A stretch of DNA of 64,000 bases from Campylobacter lari subsp. concheus (GCF_008245025.1 NZ_CP043426.1:186001-250000); one strand, 5' to 3'. Numbered from the stretch's first letter, positions 1-9,893 are shown. Notes: generated by a model from the letters alone, not told the origin. Translations and numbers: made by a program.

Positions 1-299
1 TATTCGTACAAGAAAATGGAATTTATGGATTAAATATTATTATTTATCATGGCTTTGGAATTTATACTCTTTATGGACACTGCACTAATGTGGATGTAAA
101 TGTAGGAGATAGAGTTCGAGCAGGTGATGTTATAGGTACTACAGGTACTACAGGCTTAGCACTTGGAGATCATGTGCATTTTGGTGTTTTAGTGCAAGGA
201 GTTGAAGTGCGTCCTGAACAATGGCAAGATGCAAAATGGATAAAAGAAAATATCTATAATGTATTAGAATCAAGCAAAAAAAGAATTTTGAGTGAATAA
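1..299 (+). CDS. M23 family metallopeptidase, 3' part only
   Basis: C-terminal end of a LytM/M23 zinc endopeptidase that cuts peptidoglycan cross-links in the periplasm. The reading frame is open from base 3, so the gene starts before the window. Seen: a YGHC segment followed about 45 residues later by the metal-binding HVHFG (H-x-H) motif, both in the usual M23 order, and a lysine-rich tail. It ends just before lpxC (2-base gap), so both envelope genes are probably cotranscribed; the same pair is adjacent in C. jejuni as I recall (Cj0131-lpxC). Whether it is a cell-shape hydrolase cannot be decided without the N-terminus. Confidence 0.85.
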   Translation, partial: FVQENGIYGLNIIIYHGFGIYTLYGHCTNVDVNVGDRVRAGDVIGTTGTTGLALGDHVHFGVLVQGVEVRPEQWQDAKWIKENIYNVLESSKKRILSE

Positions 300-301
300 A
301 A

Positions 302-1186
302 ATGAATCAAACAACAATAGCAAAAGAAGTTAAAGGTGTTGGCATAGGTTTGCATAAGGGTGAGCCTATTAGTATAAAATTAGAGCCATTAGAAGCTGGC
401 AGTGGTATAGTGTTTTATAGAAGCGATTTAGGAATTTCTTATGAGGCAAGACCTGAAAATGTCATCGATACGCAAATGGCTACTGTAATAGGCGATCATA
501 GAGGTTATGTTTCTACTATAGAACATTTAATGAGTGCAATTAATGCTTATGGTATTGACAATGTACGTATAGTTTTAGATGCTAATGAAGCTCCTGTGAT
601 GGATGGTAGTAGCATAGGCTTTTGTATGATGCTTGAAGAAGCAGGTATAAAAGAGCTTGATGTGGCTAAAAAAATTTTAGTGATTAAAAAAAGTGTAGAA
701 GTAAAAGAAGGTAATAAATTTGTACGTTTAAGTCCTACGGATATGCCTATTATAAACTATACAATCGAATTTGATAATCCTATCATAGGTAAACAAAATT
801 ATTGTTTTGAATTTAGTAAACAAAACTACATAGAGCAAATAGCAAGAGCAAGAACTTTTGGATTTTTAAAGGATGTTCAAGCTTTAAGAGCTATGAATTT
901 AGGTCTTGGTGGAAGTTTAGAAAATGCTGTTGTGATTGATGATAATCGTATTTTAAACCCTGAAGGTTTGCGTTTTAAAGATGAATTTGTACGCCATAAA
1001 ATTTTAGACGCTATTGGAGATTTAACCTTGCTTGGATGTAGAGTTTTTGGAGATTATACTTCTTATGCAGGTTCGCACAAGCTTAATCATCTTTTGACCA
1101 AAGAACTTTTAAAAGATCCTAGTGCTTATGAAGTAGTAAGTTTAGAAAAAAGTGCATATAAAGTTTATGAAAAGGTTTTTGCATAA
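302..1186 (+). CDS. lpxC: UDP-3-O-acyl-N-acetylglucosamine deacetylase LpxC
   Basis: Zinc-dependent deacetylase, the first committed step of lipid A synthesis in the cytoplasm. Full length at 294 residues. The zinc site is visible as TIEHL (His75), RHKILD (His232 and Asp236), with the catalytic-type GSHKLNH near residue 259; the conserved ARTFGF loop is at about 183-188. Two-domain LpxC fold expected. It starts 2 bases after the peptidase stop. Its end runs straight into the TsaB-like frame, which has no usual start codon, so translation there may depend on this gene. Confidence 0.97.
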   Translation: MNQTTIAKEVKGVGIGLHKGEPISIKLEPLEAGSGIVFYRSDLGISYEARPENVIDTQMATVIGDHRGYVSTIEHLMSAINAYGIDNVRIVLDANEAPVMDGSSIGFCMMLEEAGIKELDVAKKILVIKKSVEVKEGNKFVRLSPTDMPIINYTIEFDNPIIGKQNYCFEFSKQNYIEQIARARTFGFLKDVQALRAMNLGLGGSLENAVVIDDNRILNPEGLRFKDEFVRHKILDAIGDLTLLGCRVFGDYTSYAGSHKLNHLLTKELLKDPSAYEVVSLEKSAYKVYEKVFA

Positions 1187-1227
1187 AAAAGGTTACTTTA
1201 CTTTTAAATGCCATAGCAAAACCTTTA

Positions 1228-1635
1228 ATGCTTGGTATTTATGAAAATGATGTATTGATAAAAACCATTGAGAATGATTTAAAAGTCAGTGAAGTTTTGC
1301 CAAAAATACTGCAAGATTTACTTTCACAATATGAGTTTGAAAAGCTTATATATGTGCATGGACCAGGCTCTTATATGGGTATAAAGATTTCTTATGTTTC
1401 TTTTAAAACACTAGCTATAGTTAAAAATATACCCTTAAAAGCTATTGGTGCTTTTGAGCTAAATCACAATATGCCTATAACTGCAAATAAACACTTATGT
1501 TTTGTAAAAAAAGATGATGATGAAATTATTTTAGAAAAGACACAAGCGGGAAGTTTTTTTATGCCCCAAAGTTTAAAAGGTTTAAACTTCAGTAAAGAAA
1601 ATACACCTTTTTATGTTTTAGATGCGATTAATTAA
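1228..1635 (+). CDS. tsaB: TsaB-like tRNA t6A synthesis protein, start uncertain
   Basis: Short TsaB-type ASKHA-fold protein, partner of TsaD in making N6-threonylcarbamoyladenosine in tRNA. Seen: the family segment YVHGPGSYMGIKIS (compare the usual GPGSFTGLRIG). The first ATG in frame is at 1228, but it lacks a ribosome site and would cut off the first beta strand: the same frame is open from 1171 and encodes VTLLLNAIAKPLMLGIYEND, which fits the TsaB N-terminus. No ATG, GTG or TTG lies in that stretch. An AAAGG site at 1171-1175 sits 7 bases before an ATA at 1183, so a non-AUG start there is the best guess. The protein is short, as in other Campylobacterota. Confidence 0.75.
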   Translation: MLGIYENDVLIKTIENDLKVSEVLPKILQDLLSQYEFEKLIYVHGPGSYMGIKISYVSFKTLAIVKNIPLKAIGAFELNHNMPITANKHLCFVKKDDDEIILEKTQAGSFFMPQSLKGLNFSKENTPFYVLDAIN

Positions 1636-1643
1636 GGTAAAAA

Positions 1644-2522
1644 ATGAAGATTTTAGTTCCTGCTACAAGTGCAAATTTAGGTCCTGGTTTTGATTGTTTA
1701 GGTTTGAGTTTAAAATATTTTAATCAAACCATAGTTGAAAAATCTAAATTTTTTAGCATTAGCATACATGGGGAAGGTGAAAATAATATCTATCTTAAAA
1801 AAAACAATAGTTTTGTCAATATTTTTTATGAAATTTATCAAAGACTTAGTGGTAAAAAAGATAATTTTCGCTTTGTTTTTCAAAATAATATCCCTTTAGC
1901 TAGAGGCATGGGAAGTTCTTCTGCTGTGATAGTTGGAGCCATTGCTTGTGCTTATGAATTAAGTGGGTTTAAAGCGGATAAAAATACCATTTTAAATGAA
2001 GCTTTAAAATATGAAAACCATCCAGATAACATAGCTCCAGCAGCACTTGGGGGTTTTGTGTGTGCATTAACTCATAATGAAAAAGTTTTAGCTATAAAAA
2101 AAGAAGTAGATAAAGACTTACAAGCTGTTATAACCATACCAAATGTAGCGATGAATACTCAAAAATCAAGAGCGGTTTTAGCTAAAAAAATCAACCTAGA
2201 AGATAGTGTTTTTAATCTTTGTCATGCTTCGTTTTTAACCGCTTGTTTTTTAGAGAAAAAATATGACATGCTAAAATGTGCAAGTTTGGATAAACTTCAT
2301 CAAAATCAAAGAATGAAACTTTTGCCCGAGCTTTTTGAAGTGCAAAAACTAGCTTTAGATAATAATGCTCTCATGAGTACGCTTTCAGGATCAGGCTCGA
2401 GCTTTTTTACTCTAGCTTATAAAGATGATGCCAAAAAAATCAAAGAAAAAATCAAAAATAAATTTGTTAAATTTAGAGTTGAGCTTTTAGAATTTGATGA
2501 TGAGGGCTTTAAAATTTGCTAA
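1644..2522 (+). CDS. thrB: Homoserine kinase
   Basis: GHMP-family kinase that phosphorylates homoserine on the way to threonine. 292 residues, full length. Motif 1 PATSANLGPGFD is at residues 6-17, the ATP-binding PLARGMGSSSAV loop at 84-95, and motif 3 STLSGSGSSFF near the C-terminus. It starts 8 bases after the TsaB-like gene and lies in the lpxC-to-rimP run, so its regulation is probably that of the operon and not amino-acid specific; no leader peptide or attenuator is visible in the 8-base gap. Confidence 0.96.
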   Translation: MKILVPATSANLGPGFDCLGLSLKYFNQTIVEKSKFFSISIHGEGENNIYLKKNNSFVNIFYEIYQRLSGKKDNFRFVFQNNIPLARGMGSSSAVIVGAIACAYELSGFKADKNTILNEALKYENHPDNIAPAALGGFVCALTHNEKVLAIKKEVDKDLQAVITIPNVAMNTQKSRAVLAKKINLEDSVFNLCHASFLTACFLEKKYDMLKCASLDKLHQNQRMKLLPELFEVQKLALDNNALMSTLSGSGSSFFTLAYKDDAKKIKEKIKNKFVKFRVELLEFDDEGFKIC

Positions 2523-2546
2523 AAATTCCAAAAAAAAGATATAATT

Positions 2547-2813
2547 TTGAAAAATCATATACCCATTAGAATGTGCATTGTTTGCAAAGGCCGTTATGAA
2601 AAGCAAAGTTTGCATCAATTCCAAATAAAAAATTCTCAAATTATCACTAAAGTGGAATTTGGCAGGAGTTTATATATTTGTAATTCATGTTTTGATAAAG
2701 ATGAAAAAACATTGCAAAGGGCTTTTATGAGAGCTTGCAAAGGCAATTTTCATGGTAATATAAATCAGCAGGATTTAAAGGAGATATTTTTTAATGGCAG
2801 ATGTAAAGATTAG
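2547..2813 (+). CDS. ylxR: YlxR/DUF448 family RNA-binding protein
   Basis: Small 88-residue protein of the YlxR family, normally found beside infB and nusA and thought to bind RNA or nucleic acid. The family start [16 protein letters not shown] is clear, with the CxxC pair and a second Cys pair (YICNSC) that could bind metal. The start is TTG at 2547; no ATG fits the conserved N-terminus. It overlaps infB by 20 bases in another frame, which suggests translational coupling. Confidence 0.85.
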   Translation: MKNHIPIRMCIVCKGRYEKQSLHQFQIKNSQIITKVEFGRSLYICNSCFDKDEKTLQRAFMRACKGNFHGNINQQDLKEIFFNGRCKD

Positions 2814-5430
2814 CGAGATCGCTCAAGAGTTAGGATATACAAGTAAAGAAATTATAGAAAAAGCCAATGAAATGGGCTTGGAAGATATCAAATCCCCTAA
2901 CAAAAAAGTATCTTCTGAAATCGCAGAAGCGATTTATCAATACGTTCAATCCGGTGAAATATTAGATGTGGTAAAAAAAGTGGCCAAACCTAAAAAAGAA
3001 AGTGCGGCAAAAAAAACCACAACTAAAAAAGAAGAAAGCAAAAAAGAAGAGAAAAAAACCACAACTAAAAAAGAAAGCAAAAGCTCTGCTAAAACAGCAA
3101 GTGAAAAAAAAGATGAAATAAAAATAGAAGAAAAACAACCTGAAGATCCTATAAAAAATGAAGTATTAGAAGAAAAAAAAGAAGAAATTAAACTCGATGA
3201 AAAGCTAGGTTCTAATTTAAATTTAGCCAAAAGAAGAGGCTTGGTTATCGTTAAAAAGAAAAAAGAAGAAAGCAAAGAAGCTCAAATAAACAAAGAAGAA
3301 AAGGTTAGTACGCAAGCTACTCAAGGTTTAAGCCTTAGTATGATTTTTTCAAATTCAGATGAGAATTTAAAAAGAAAGAAAAAAGAAAAGAAAAATCATC
3401 CTGTAGCAAGCAAAAAAGAAAGTACCACTAAAATGGATCTTTTAGGGGATAAAGACTTCGCTGATATTTCTTTAGAAGATGATGATATGGTTGTTTTACC
3501 TGATTTTAGTGTAAAAGAAAACAAACCAGTGCAACCAGCAAATAAAAAACAACCAAATATCTTAAAGCAATCTTTAAATAACTCTATCAACCCATTTGGC
3601 GAGGGTGGTATACAAAGAAGAAGTCGTAAAAAACCACCTAAAAAGGTAGAAAAAAAAGAAAGCGAAGCGATCACAAGTGTAAGTATACCTAAAGAAATTC
3701 GTGTGTATGAATTTGCTGAAAAACTTGGTAAAAACACCGGAGAAATTATCTCTAAACTTTTCATGCTTGGTATGATGACGACTAAAAATGACTTTTTAGA
3801 CGAGGATGCTATTGAAATTCTTGCAGCTGAATTTGGAGTGGAGATTAATATCATTGATGAGGCTGATGAGTTTGATTATGTAAAAGATTATGATGAAAAT
3901 CAAACAGAAGAAAATTTAAGCCAAAGAGCTCCGGTTATCACTATCATGGGGCATGTGGATCATGGTAAAACTTCTTTGCTTGATTATATAAGAAAATCAC
4001 GCATTGCAAGTGGTGAAGCAGGCGGGATCACTCAGCATGTTGGTGCTTACATGGTAGAAAAAAATGGCAGAAAAATTACTTTTATCGATACTCCAGGTCA
4101 CGAGGCATTTACCGCTATGCGTGCAAGAGGAGCTAGTATAACTGATATTGTTATTATCGTAGTAGCTGCAGATGATGGGGTAAAACCTCAAACTAAAGAG
4201 GCGATTAATCATGCAAAGGCGGCTAATGTGCCTATCATCATCGCTATTAATAAAATGGATAAAGAAAACGCAAATCCTGACATGGTAAAAACACAATTAG
4301 CAGAAATGGACATCATGCCAGTGGAATGGGGTGGAAGTCATGAGTTTGTGCCAGTTTCAGCTAAAAAAGGTGATGGTATAGAGGATTTACTTGAAATTGT
4401 ATTATTGCAAGCTGATATTTTAGAACTTAAAGCAAATCCAAAAGCCCATGCTAAAGCAAGTATTATAGAATCTTCGGTGCAAAAAGGTAGAGGTCCTATG
4501 GCTACTATCATTGTACAAAATGGTACTTTAAGAGTAGGTAATACAGTCGTAGCAGGGGAAGCTTATGGTAAAGTGCGTGCTATGAGTGATGATCAAGGCA
4601 AAGCTTTAAAAGAAATAGGCCCAGGTGAGTGTGGGGTGATCATAGGTCTTAGTGAAGTAGCTGATGCGGGAGAAACTTTAATAGCCGTAGATAGCGATAA
4701 ACAAGCAAGAGAATATGCTAATAAACGCCATGAATACAACCGCCAAAAAGAACTAAGTAAATCAACCAAAGTAAGTATAGATGAGCTTGGTGCAAAAATC
4801 AAAGAAGGCAATTTAAAAGCCCTTCCTGTGATCTTAAAAGCAGATGTGCAAGGCTCGCTTGAAGCCATTAAAGCTAGTTTGGAAAAACTTAAAAACGATG
4901 AAATTAAGGTTAATATTATCCATAGCGGGGTAGGTGGTATTACTCAAAGTGATATAGAGCTTGCAAGTGCTAGTGAAAACTCTATCGTTTTAGGCTTTAA
5001 TATACGCCCAACCGGTGAGATCAAAGAACGTGCTAAAGATAAAGGCGTAGAGATAAAAACTTATAATGTTATTTATAACTTGCTTGATGATGTAAAAGCT
5101 TTACTAGGTGGTATGATGAGTCCTATTATCTCTGAAGAGCAACTTGGTCAAGCTGAAATTCGTCAAGTAATTAATGTGCCAAAACTAGGCCAAATCGCAG
5201 GTTGTATGGTAACAGAAGGCACGATCAATCGTGGCGCGAAAATCAGACTCATTAGAGATGGTGTTGTGGTATTTGAAGGCAATGTAAGCTCACTCAAACG
5301 CTTTAAAGATGATGTAAGAGAAGTTGCAAAAGGCTATGAATGCGGTGTAGGCATAGAAGGTTGTAATGATATGCGAGTGGGTGATTATATAGAAAGTTAT
5401 AAAGAAGTTGAGGAACAAGTAAGCCTATGA
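2794..5430 (+). CDS. infB: Translation initiation factor IF-2
   Basis: GTPase that brings fMet-tRNA to the 30S subunit. 878 residues. N-terminal IF2_N domain (1-50), a long Lys/Glu-rich low-complexity linker (about 55-290), a second IF2_N-like segment (about 298-350), then the G domain: GHVDHGKT at 386-393, DTPGH at 432-436, NKMD at 486-489. Domains II, III and the fMet-tRNA-binding IV follow. The poly-Lys/Glu linker creates several antisense open frames that are shadows. It shares its last four bases with the rbfA start (ATGA). Confidence 0.98.
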   Translation: MADVKISEIAQELGYTSKEIIEKANEMGLEDIKSPNKKVSSEIAEAIYQYVQSGEILDVVKKVAKPKKESAAKKTTTKKEESKKEEKKTTTKKESKSSAKTASEKKDEIKIEEKQPEDPIKNEVLEEKKEEIKLDEKLGSNLNLAKRRGLVIVKKKKEESKEAQINKEEKVSTQATQGLSLSMIFSNSDENLKRKKKEKKNHPVASKKESTTKMDLLGDKDFADISLEDDDMVVLPDFSVKENKPVQPANKKQPNILKQSLNNSINPFGEGGIQRRSRKKPPKKVEKKESEAITSVSIPKEIRVYEFAEKLGKNTGEIISKLFMLGMMTTKNDFLDEDAIEILAAEFGVEINIIDEADEFDYVKDYDENQTEENLSQRAPVITIMGHVDHGKTSLLDYIRKSRIASGEAGGITQHVGAYMVEKNGRKITFIDTPGHEAFTAMRARGASITDIVIIVVAADDGVKPQTKEAINHAKAANVPIIIAINKMDKENANPDMVKTQLAEMDIMPVEWGGSHEFVPVSAKKGDGIEDLLEIVLLQADILELKANPKAHAKASIIESSVQKGRGPMATIIVQNGTLRVGNTVVAGEAYGKVRAMSDDQGKALKEIGPGECGVIIGLSEVADAGETLIAVDSDKQAREYANKRHEYNRQKELSKSTKVSIDELGAKIKEGNLKALPVILKADVQGSLEAIKASLEKLKNDEIKVNIIHSGVGGITQSDIELASASENSIVLGFNIRPTGEIKERAKDKGVEIKTYNVIYNLLDDVKALLGGMMSPIISEEQLGQAEIRQVINVPKLGQIAGCMVTEGTINRGAKIRLIRDGVVVFEGNVSSLKRFKDDVREVAKGYECGVGIEGCNDMRVGDYIESYKEVEEQVSL

Positions 5431-5789
5431 ACCCAGCTGAAATCAAAAAGCTACGCACAGAAAGCATTTTAAAAGAGCTTATACCAGAAGCTTTGGCAAA
5501 TTTAGACAACGAAGTTTTAAAAAACTTATGCGTAGTGGATGTAGAGTGTAAAAAAGGCAGATATGATGCTTTTGTGTATTTAGATAAAATGTTTTTTAAT
5601 ACCCAAGAGCAAGAAATCATACTCAATCAACTCAAAAAAGCTGCTCGTGCTTTGCAAAATTACTGCATGAGCGAGCAAGGATGGTATAGATGCCCAAATT
5701 TTCACTTTAAATTTGATGATAGATTAGAGTATCAAAACCACATGGATGCTTTATTTGAAAAAATCAAAAAGGAACAAAATGAATCTTGA
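5427..5789 (+). CDS. rbfA: Ribosome-binding factor A
   Basis: Binds 30S precursors and helps mature the 5' end of 16S rRNA. 120 residues, one KH-like domain, with the expected R-x-E-S-x-L start ([10 protein letters not shown]) and the conserved C-terminal [18 protein letters not shown]. Coupled to infB by an ATGA overlap and overlapping rimP by 11 bases; infB-rbfA-rimP is a classical translation operon. Confidence 0.94.
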   Translation: MNPAEIKKLRTESILKELIPEALANLDNEVLKNLCVVDVECKKGRYDAFVYLDKMFFNTQEQEIILNQLKKAARALQNYCMSEQGWYRCPNFHFKFDDRLEYQNHMDALFEKIKKEQNES

Positions 5790-6201
5790 AGCACTTTGTA
5801 AAGAAGCAGGGCTTAGTTTTTATGATGATGAGCTAACGAGTGAAAATGGTAGAAAGATTTATAGAATTTATGTACAAAAAGAAGGCGGGGTAAATCTTGA
5901 TGATTGTGCTAAGCTTAGTGAGATTTTATCGCCTATTTTTGATGTAGAACCACCTGTGAATGGGGAGTATTTTTTAGAAGTATCAAGCTGTGGTCTTGAA
6001 AGAAAACTTAGCAAAATTGAGCATTTTGCAAAAAGCATTAACGAACTTGTAAAAATCACAACTAATGAAAAAGAAAAAATCGAAGCAAAAATCATCACCG
6101 TAGATGATGAAAATATCACTTTAGAAAATTTAGAAACTCAAGAAAAAACTACTATAAATTTTAGCGACATAAGAAAAGCTAAAACCTTCATACAATGGTA
6201 A
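5779..6201 (+). CDS. rimP: Ribosome maturation factor RimP
   Basis: Assists 30S assembly. 140 residues with an N-terminal alpha/beta domain and C-terminal SH3-like domain; the family signature VSSCGLERKL is at about residues 67-76. The start chosen is the ATG at 5779 (AAGGA 8 bases upstream, protein MNLEAL), not the longer frame from 5746, whose first residues are out-of-frame rbfA sequence. Last gene before a strong palindromic terminator. Confidence 0.93.
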   Translation: MNLEALCKEAGLSFYDDELTSENGRKIYRIYVQKEGGVNLDDCAKLSEILSPIFDVEPPVNGEYFLEVSSCGLERKLSKIEHFAKSINELVKITTNEKEKIEAKIITVDDENITLENLETQEKTTINFSDIRKAKTFIQW

Positions 6202-6225
6202 AAATTTAGAATTCTAAATTTTTAC
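6198..6225 (+). terminator. Perfect 28-bp palindrome, operon terminator
   Basis: Two 14-base arms (GTAAAAATTTAGAA and its exact reverse complement) with no spacer, starting in the last codons of rimP, followed by T-rich sequence. It would fold into a hairpin in RNA and closes the lpxC-rimP run. The arms are AT-rich, so strength is uncertain. Confidence 0.6.
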
Positions 6226-6274
6226 TTATCTTTTGTATAATTAAAGTTAAACACAAAAATAAAAAAGGCGTATA

Positions 6275-6561
6275 ATGCTTGAAAATAAATATGATTATAA
6301 AATCAGTAAAGCAGACAAAATGGCAATGTGTATTATCATTTTCCAAAAGATAGCGATGAATTTAAAGAAGCAGTTGTAAAAAATGGTGGTATGAGTGTGT
6401 ATGTTTATCAAGATGATAAATTAATAGATGAATTTCATACAAAAAGTCAAGGCTATAAATGGACTTCACCTATTTTTACCTATTTAAGAACTATGAACAA
6501 AAATGGGGAGAGATTTTATAGATATTATAAAAATTGCAAATTTTTTGCGGTTGCAGATTAA
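6275..6561 (+). pseudogene. Small unknown gene split by a one-base frameshift
   Basis: An ATG at 6275 with AAAAAGG just upstream starts MLENKYDYKISKADK and then leaves frame. The continuation from 6321 onward (NGNVYYHFPKDSDEF...FFAVAD) is in the +1-shifted frame. Adding one A to the AAAA run at 6317-6320 joins them as KADKNGNVYYHF, a 95-residue protein. So this is either a recent single-base deletion, a phase-variable or slippage site, or an assembly error in a homopolymer. No family recognised; it is soluble, rich in aromatic and charged residues, and lies 11 bases before mcrB. Confidence 0.7.
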
Positions 6562-6572
6562 AAGGAAATAGT

Positions 6573-8534
6573 ATGAATATTGTTGAATTTCACTTTTCAA
6601 ATGGAAATAAAATACAAGCACAAATAGAAAACTCAAACGAAAAAATTTTTAGGATATTTTTGGAAAAAAGATTAAAGATTGTTAATCAATATATCAAAGC
6701 TACAAAAGATACAGTTAAAGAATGCAAAAGATTAAATATTGTCAATAGAGATGATTTTGATATATTTCAAATAAACTCTATGGAAGTTTTAATAAATTTA
6801 TTATTTGAGTTAAAAAATGGATTATTGCAAGAATTTAATGACAAGAGTGGTAATGGATGTCCGCATGCTTGCATTAAATCTCATTATTTGAAATTTGTAA
6901 AATATGTCAATGCTTATAAAAATTATGTTTCAAAAGATATGGTTAAGTATTTGAAAACAAGAGGAGGTGAGAAAGAATTTAAAGTAGAAATAAAAAATCA
7001 AAAGATAGAAGTTGTAACGAGTGTCGATACTGTTAGACCGTATTCTTTAAATAGGTTTTTAGAATATAGTGTTTTAAGTAAAAACGAAGATGATTCATAT
7101 GCTAAACCATTATTTGAAGATATATTAAGCAGTTCAAATCTTAGTGCAATTAAGCAAAGTGAAAATGAAAGAATTTACAAAGAACAATATTTTGAAAATG
7201 AAAAAATACCAAGTGAAAATCAAAATCCACCTTTAAATCAAATTCTTTATGGGCCTCCAGGGACAGGAAAAACTTATCATACTATAGATAAAGCTTTAGA
7301 AATTTTAGGTGAAAATTTAGCAAGTAGACACGAGAAAAAAGCAAAATTTGATGAGTATGTAAAAAATGGGCAAATAGTTTTTACCACTTTTCATCAAAGC
7401 TATGGATACGAAGAATTTGTAGAAGGTATCAAACCCATATTAAACAATGATGATAATATTCAAGAATTAAAATATGAAATAAAAGATGGAATTTTTAAGG
7501 AACTTTGTAAAAAAGCTTTGGATAATAGAGATAGTATCAAAAATTTTAACTTTTACATAGATAAATTAAAAGAAAAAACAAAAGAAGATGATAATAATCC
7601 AGAAAAATATTTTGAATTGCCAAATACTAAATATTCTATTCAATATAGAGGAGGAGAAACATTTAGAATTAAATTTGATGATATGAGTAAAAACTATAGA
7701 GATTATCCAGTAAATATAGATAATATAGAAAAACTATATAAAACCTCCAGTACAGATGAAATATATAATTCAGCATATGTTAAAGCTATATTGAATTATC
7801 TAAAATTACAGGGTTTAGAAGATTATAAAGAAAAAGATGAAAAAACAAATTTACCTTATATAATCATCATCGATGAAATCAATCGTGGAAATGTAAGTAA
7901 GATTTTTGGTGAACTTATCACTTTGATAGAGCCTAGCAAAAGAATAGGTGAAAGCGAGGGGTTAAAAGTTACTTTGCCTTATAGCGGTGAAAAATTTGGC
8001 GTACCTAAAAATGTTTATATCGTAGGCACTATGAATACAGCCGATAGAAGTATAACTTCTCTTGATACAGCGTTAAGAAGACGTTTTGAATTTGTAGAGA
8101 TGATGCCTGATACGAGCAAATTATCTACAGATTGCAAAGGTGTTAATTTGCAAGAATTATTAAAAGCGATCAATACGCGTATAGAATATTTGCTAGATAG
8201 AGAAAAGATTATAGGACATGCATTTTTTATAGGTGTTGAAAATTTGAATAATTTAAAAAATGTTTTTCAAAATAAAATCATCCCACTTTTGCAAGAGTAT
8301 TTTTATAATGATTATGCTTTGATAAATGTGGTTTTAAATGAAAATGGTATGATTTTTGAAGATAAAAAAGATGATATATATCTTCAAAAAATAAAGAATT
8401 TATATAATGTAGATAGTGAGAGAAATATTTATACTATCGCTCCATTTGATGATGAAATTTGGGACGATATAAAAACATATCAAGCAATTTATGATGATAA
8501 AATAACAAATAAAACAAAAAACGAAAATGAATAA
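6573..8534 (+). CDS. mcrB: McrB-type AAA+ GTPase of a McrBC restriction system
   Basis: Motor and recognition subunit of a McrBC modification-dependent nuclease. 653 residues from the ATG at 6573, which has AAGGAA upstream; a longer frame from 6534 has no site. N-terminal ~200 residues are unlike known modified-base binding domains I can name. The McrB AAA+ core follows: Walker A GPPGTGKT at 227-234, Walker B IIIIDEINRG at 430-439, and the McrB-specific MNTADRS loop at 487-493. The gene overlaps mcrC by 8 bases, as in other McrBC pairs. C. jejuni has relatives beside rimP (Cj0139/0140 as recalled). Confidence 0.9.
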   Translation: MNIVEFHFSNGNKIQAQIENSNEKIFRIFLEKRLKIVNQYIKATKDTVKECKRLNIVNRDDFDIFQINSMEVLINLLFELKNGLLQEFNDKSGNGCPHACIKSHYLKFVKYVNAYKNYVSKDMVKYLKTRGGEKEFKVEIKNQKIEVVTSVDTVRPYSLNRFLEYSVLSKNEDDSYAKPLFEDILSSSNLSAIKQSENERIYKEQYFENEKIPSENQNPPLNQILYGPPGTGKTYHTIDKALEILGENLASRHEKKAKFDEYVKNGQIVFTTFHQSYGYEEFVEGIKPILNNDDNIQELKYEIKDGIFKELCKKALDNRDSIKNFNFYIDKLKEKTKEDDNNPEKYFELPNTKYSIQYRGGETFRIKFDDMSKNYRDYPVNIDNIEKLYKTSSTDEIYNSAYVKAILNYLKLQGLEDYKEKDEKTNLPYIIIIDEINRGNVSKIFGELITLIEPSKRIGESEGLKVTLPYSGEKFGVPKNVYIVGTMNTADRSITSLDTALRRRFEFVEMMPDTSKLSTDCKGVNLQELLKAINTRIEYLLDREKIIGHAFFIGVENLNNLKNVFQNKIIPLLQEYFYNDYALINVVLNENGMIFEDKKDDIYLQKIKNLYNVDSERNIYTIAPFDDEIWDDIKTYQAIYDDKITNKTKNENE

Positions 8535-9885
8535 CACCTTTTCTATCATCGAATACCAAGCTTTTTCTAAAGAAGATTTAAAAGAAAACTTCAAAGAAAG
8601 AGCTGAAAGATTTTATAAAGAGCTAGAAGACTTCGCAAAAAACAATGAAATTTTTTTAGGCTTTAAAAATAAAAATACCTTAAAAGCTAAAAATTATGTC
8701 GGCATTATACAGACTAAAAGCGGTGTTTTAGAAATCTTGCCAAAATGCATGGATTTGGAAAAATTAGAAGAAAATGAACCATCAAGTGAAGATAAAGAAA
8801 AATTAAAAGAAGATACTAATTCAAAATACGATAAAGAAAAATTAAAAAAATACTACGAACTAGAAAATATCTCTAAAAATGATGATTGTTATAAAAAAGA
8901 TTGTAAAGTTAATCCTAGTATTCTTTTAATCAACATGCTAAAAACCTTAAAAAATTCTCCCTTTAAAAAATCTCAAATTTCATCTTTGCAAATTGCTAAA
9001 ATGCCTTTGTTTGAAGTATTTATCACGATGTTTTTAGATGAATTTGATAGTGTGTATAAAAAAGGTTTGATGAGATCTTATGTAAGTAGAGAAGAAAATA
9101 GAGCTTTTTTAAAAGGAAAATTACTATTTAATGAGCATATAAAATCAAATTTAATACACAAAGAAAGATTTTTCACAAGTAGCGATGAATTTGTTTTAGA
9201 CATAGCGCCAAATCGTTTGATAAAATCAACATTAAATTTTTTAAAATCCAAAACAAGTTTGAATAAATTTAAAATCATCAAAGCTATGCAAATGCTTGAT
9301 GAGGTAGAATTTTCTACAAATTATGAAAAAGATTTTAGTTTTAAAATTTCAAGACATTTTGATTATTATGAAAATATACTTTCTTGGTGTAAGATATTTT
9401 TGCAAAATCAAAGCTTTGCTCCATATAAAGGCAAAAACGAAGCCTTTGCTTTGCTTTTTCCTATGGAAAAGCTTTTTGAAAACTATGTGGCTTATATGTT
9501 TAAACTTGCTAATCCTAGTAAAAATATAAAAACCCAAAGTAGTGGAAAGTATTTAATCTCAAAAAATGATGAAAAATGTTTTATGTTAAAGCCTGATTTA
9601 TATATAGAAAATAAAATGATCTTAGATACCAAATGGAAAATTCCAGATGATAACGAAGATGAGAAAAAGCATGGTATATCACAAAGCGATTTATACCAAA
9701 TGTTTGCTTATGCAAATAAATATGAGATAAAGGAAATTTATCTTATTTATCCTCTATGTGAGAGAACTTTTGATTTAAGAGAGAAGTTAAAGACTAAAGA
9801 TATTAAGTTTTTAGCACAAGGTTTTTTAAAAGCTTGCGATGAACATGTAAAGTTTAAGGTATTTTTCGCACCTTTACCTTTTTAG
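8527..9885 (+). CDS. mcrC: McrC-type endonuclease subunit
   Basis: Nuclease partner of the preceding AAA+ protein. 452 residues; N-terminal McrC-type domain with a Lys/Glu-rich insertion (about 77-115), then the PD-(D/E)xK nuclease core: KPDLYIE at 355-361 and ILDTKWK at 365-371, giving Asp357, Asp367 and Lys369 as the catalytic set. Complete catalytic residues and the 8-base overlap with mcrB argue that the pair is active. Target modification is unknown. Confidence 0.88.
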   Translation: MNNTFSIIEYQAFSKEDLKENFKERAERFYKELEDFAKNNEIFLGFKNKNTLKAKNYVGIIQTKSGVLEILPKCMDLEKLEENEPSSEDKEKLKEDTNSKYDKEKLKKYYELENISKNDDCYKKDCKVNPSILLINMLKTLKNSPFKKSQISSLQIAKMPLFEVFITMFLDEFDSVYKKGLMRSYVSREENRAFLKGKLLFNEHIKSNLIHKERFFTSSDEFVLDIAPNRLIKSTLNFLKSKTSLNKFKIIKAMQMLDEVEFSTNYEKDFSFKISRHFDYYENILSWCKIFLQNQSFAPYKGKNEAFALLFPMEKLFENYVAYMFKLANPSKNIKTQSSGKYLISKNDEKCFMLKPDLYIENKMILDTKWKIPDDNEDEKKHGISQSDLYQMFAYANKYEIKEIYLIYPLCERTFDLREKLKTKDIKFLAQGFLKACDEHVKFKVFFAPLPF

Positions 9886-9893
9886 GAAGTAAC

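Noticed and set aside
2946-4868. Four antisense open frames of 91-152 codons across infB
   Set aside because: They mirror the Lys/Glu-rich IF-2 sequence, give Ser/Phe-rich translations, and lack ribosome sites; infB is fully supported.
9078-9537. Small open frames on both strands within mcrC
   Set aside because: Overlap a gene with complete catalytic motifs; no start signals or domain content.
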